The notes beneath the pieces are model-generated. The model worked only from the letters and a program-made list of their open reading frames with translations, had not been told where the DNA came from and made no database searches. This document shows, one piece after another, positions 5,283-5,487 of a stretch of DNA of 5,487 nucleotides. The first letter of the stretch is position 1. Each line of letters starts with the position of its first letter. The DNA lies in the NCBI GenBank assembly GCA_023383735.1, contig JAHDYN010000153.1, forward strand, positions 1 to 5,487, read 5' to 3'. Both the position numbers and the translations under genes were made by a program. Source of the stretch: Gammaproteobacteria bacterium (GTDB taxonomy: Bacteria > Pseudomonadota > Gammaproteobacteria > Steroidobacterales > GCA-2729495).

Positions 5283-5487
5283 GTGAAACCCCCTGAAAAC
5301 AGCATTGAAAGCCAGATCGCGCAACTGCCGCACCGCGAACGGGCACGCCTGGCGCTCGCACTGATCGAGAGCCTCGATCCCGGCAAGGACGAGGACGCCG
5401 CAGACCTCTGGCTCGAGGAAGCGGAGCGCCGTCTGGAGAAATACGACCAGGGCGTCCCTGACACGATGGATGCCGACGAGGCACTGG
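5283..5487 (+). CDS. Addiction-module component / unstable antitoxin (PF09720, TIGR02574-like), 3' end cut by window
   Basis: A short acidic, helical protein reads off the right edge: 68 residues are visible from GTG 5283. The pattern fits the 'putative addiction module component' antitoxin family: an N-terminal QIAQLPHRERARLALALIES helix (11-30), the LDPGKDEDAA linker, then DLWLEEAERRLEKYDQG (41-57) and an acidic DADEAL end. Family members are about 70-80 residues, so only a few codons should be missing. They are usually followed directly by a RelE/ParE-type toxin that cleaves mRNA or poisons gyrase; the antitoxin would bind and neutralise it. No toxin is visible because the window ends. An in-frame GTG at 5274 would add VSR at the N-terminus. 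Neither start has a good ribosome site, although GTGAG sits just before 5283. Confidence 0.8.
   Translation, partial: MKPPENSIESQIAQLPHRERARLALALIESLDPGKDEDAADLWLEEAERRLEKYDQGVPDTMDADEAL

Overview
The window is a high-GC proteobacterial chromosomal segment. Sampled coding lines reach about 73% GC. A gammaproteobacterium or close relative is the best guess, inferred from three things: C5-pathway haem genes (hemB, hemL), a soluble transhydrogenase (sthA), and an exported protein with a 'VPxPAA-WLLGSG' C-terminal sorting signal. No rRNA or tRNA gene, insertion sequence or CRISPR array is visible, so the organism cannot be placed more precisely.

Layout, left to right. (1) Positions 2-304 hold the 3' end of hemB (porphobilinogen synthase), which overlaps by ATGA with hemL (301-1566, glutamate-1-semialdehyde aminomutase). 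The two enzymes flank the 5-aminolevulinate step and are probably translationally coupled. (2) After a 116-base gap comes sthA (1683-3071, soluble NAD(P) transhydrogenase), co-directional and possibly in the same transcript. (3) A convergent, less GC-rich gene on the minus strand (3026-3792) encodes an exported PEP-CTERM-like protein. Its 3' end overlaps sthA tail to tail, and its signal peptide is split by an apparent one-base frameshift. (4) A 151-base divergent intergenic region (3793-3943) carries two near-perfect palindromes that overlap candidate promoter elements. (5) Positions 3944-5095 encode a membrane-anchored serine hydrolase of the beta-lactamase/NylB-like fold on the plus strand. 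(6) A roughly 180-base spacer leads to a small gene, 5283 to the window end, that resembles the PF09720/TIGR02574 'addiction module component' antitoxin. Its toxin partner would lie just beyond the window.

The left half is ordinary housekeeping metabolism (tetrapyrrole synthesis and NADPH/NADH balancing). The right half is accessory in character: a cell-surface protein, a periplasm-facing hydrolase and a toxin-antitoxin component. I do not see a clearly new multi-gene system. The observations most worth checking are the frameshifted signal peptide, the loss of both redox cysteines and the catalytic histidine in SthA, the variant active-site loop in HemL, and the palindromes in the divergent promoter region.
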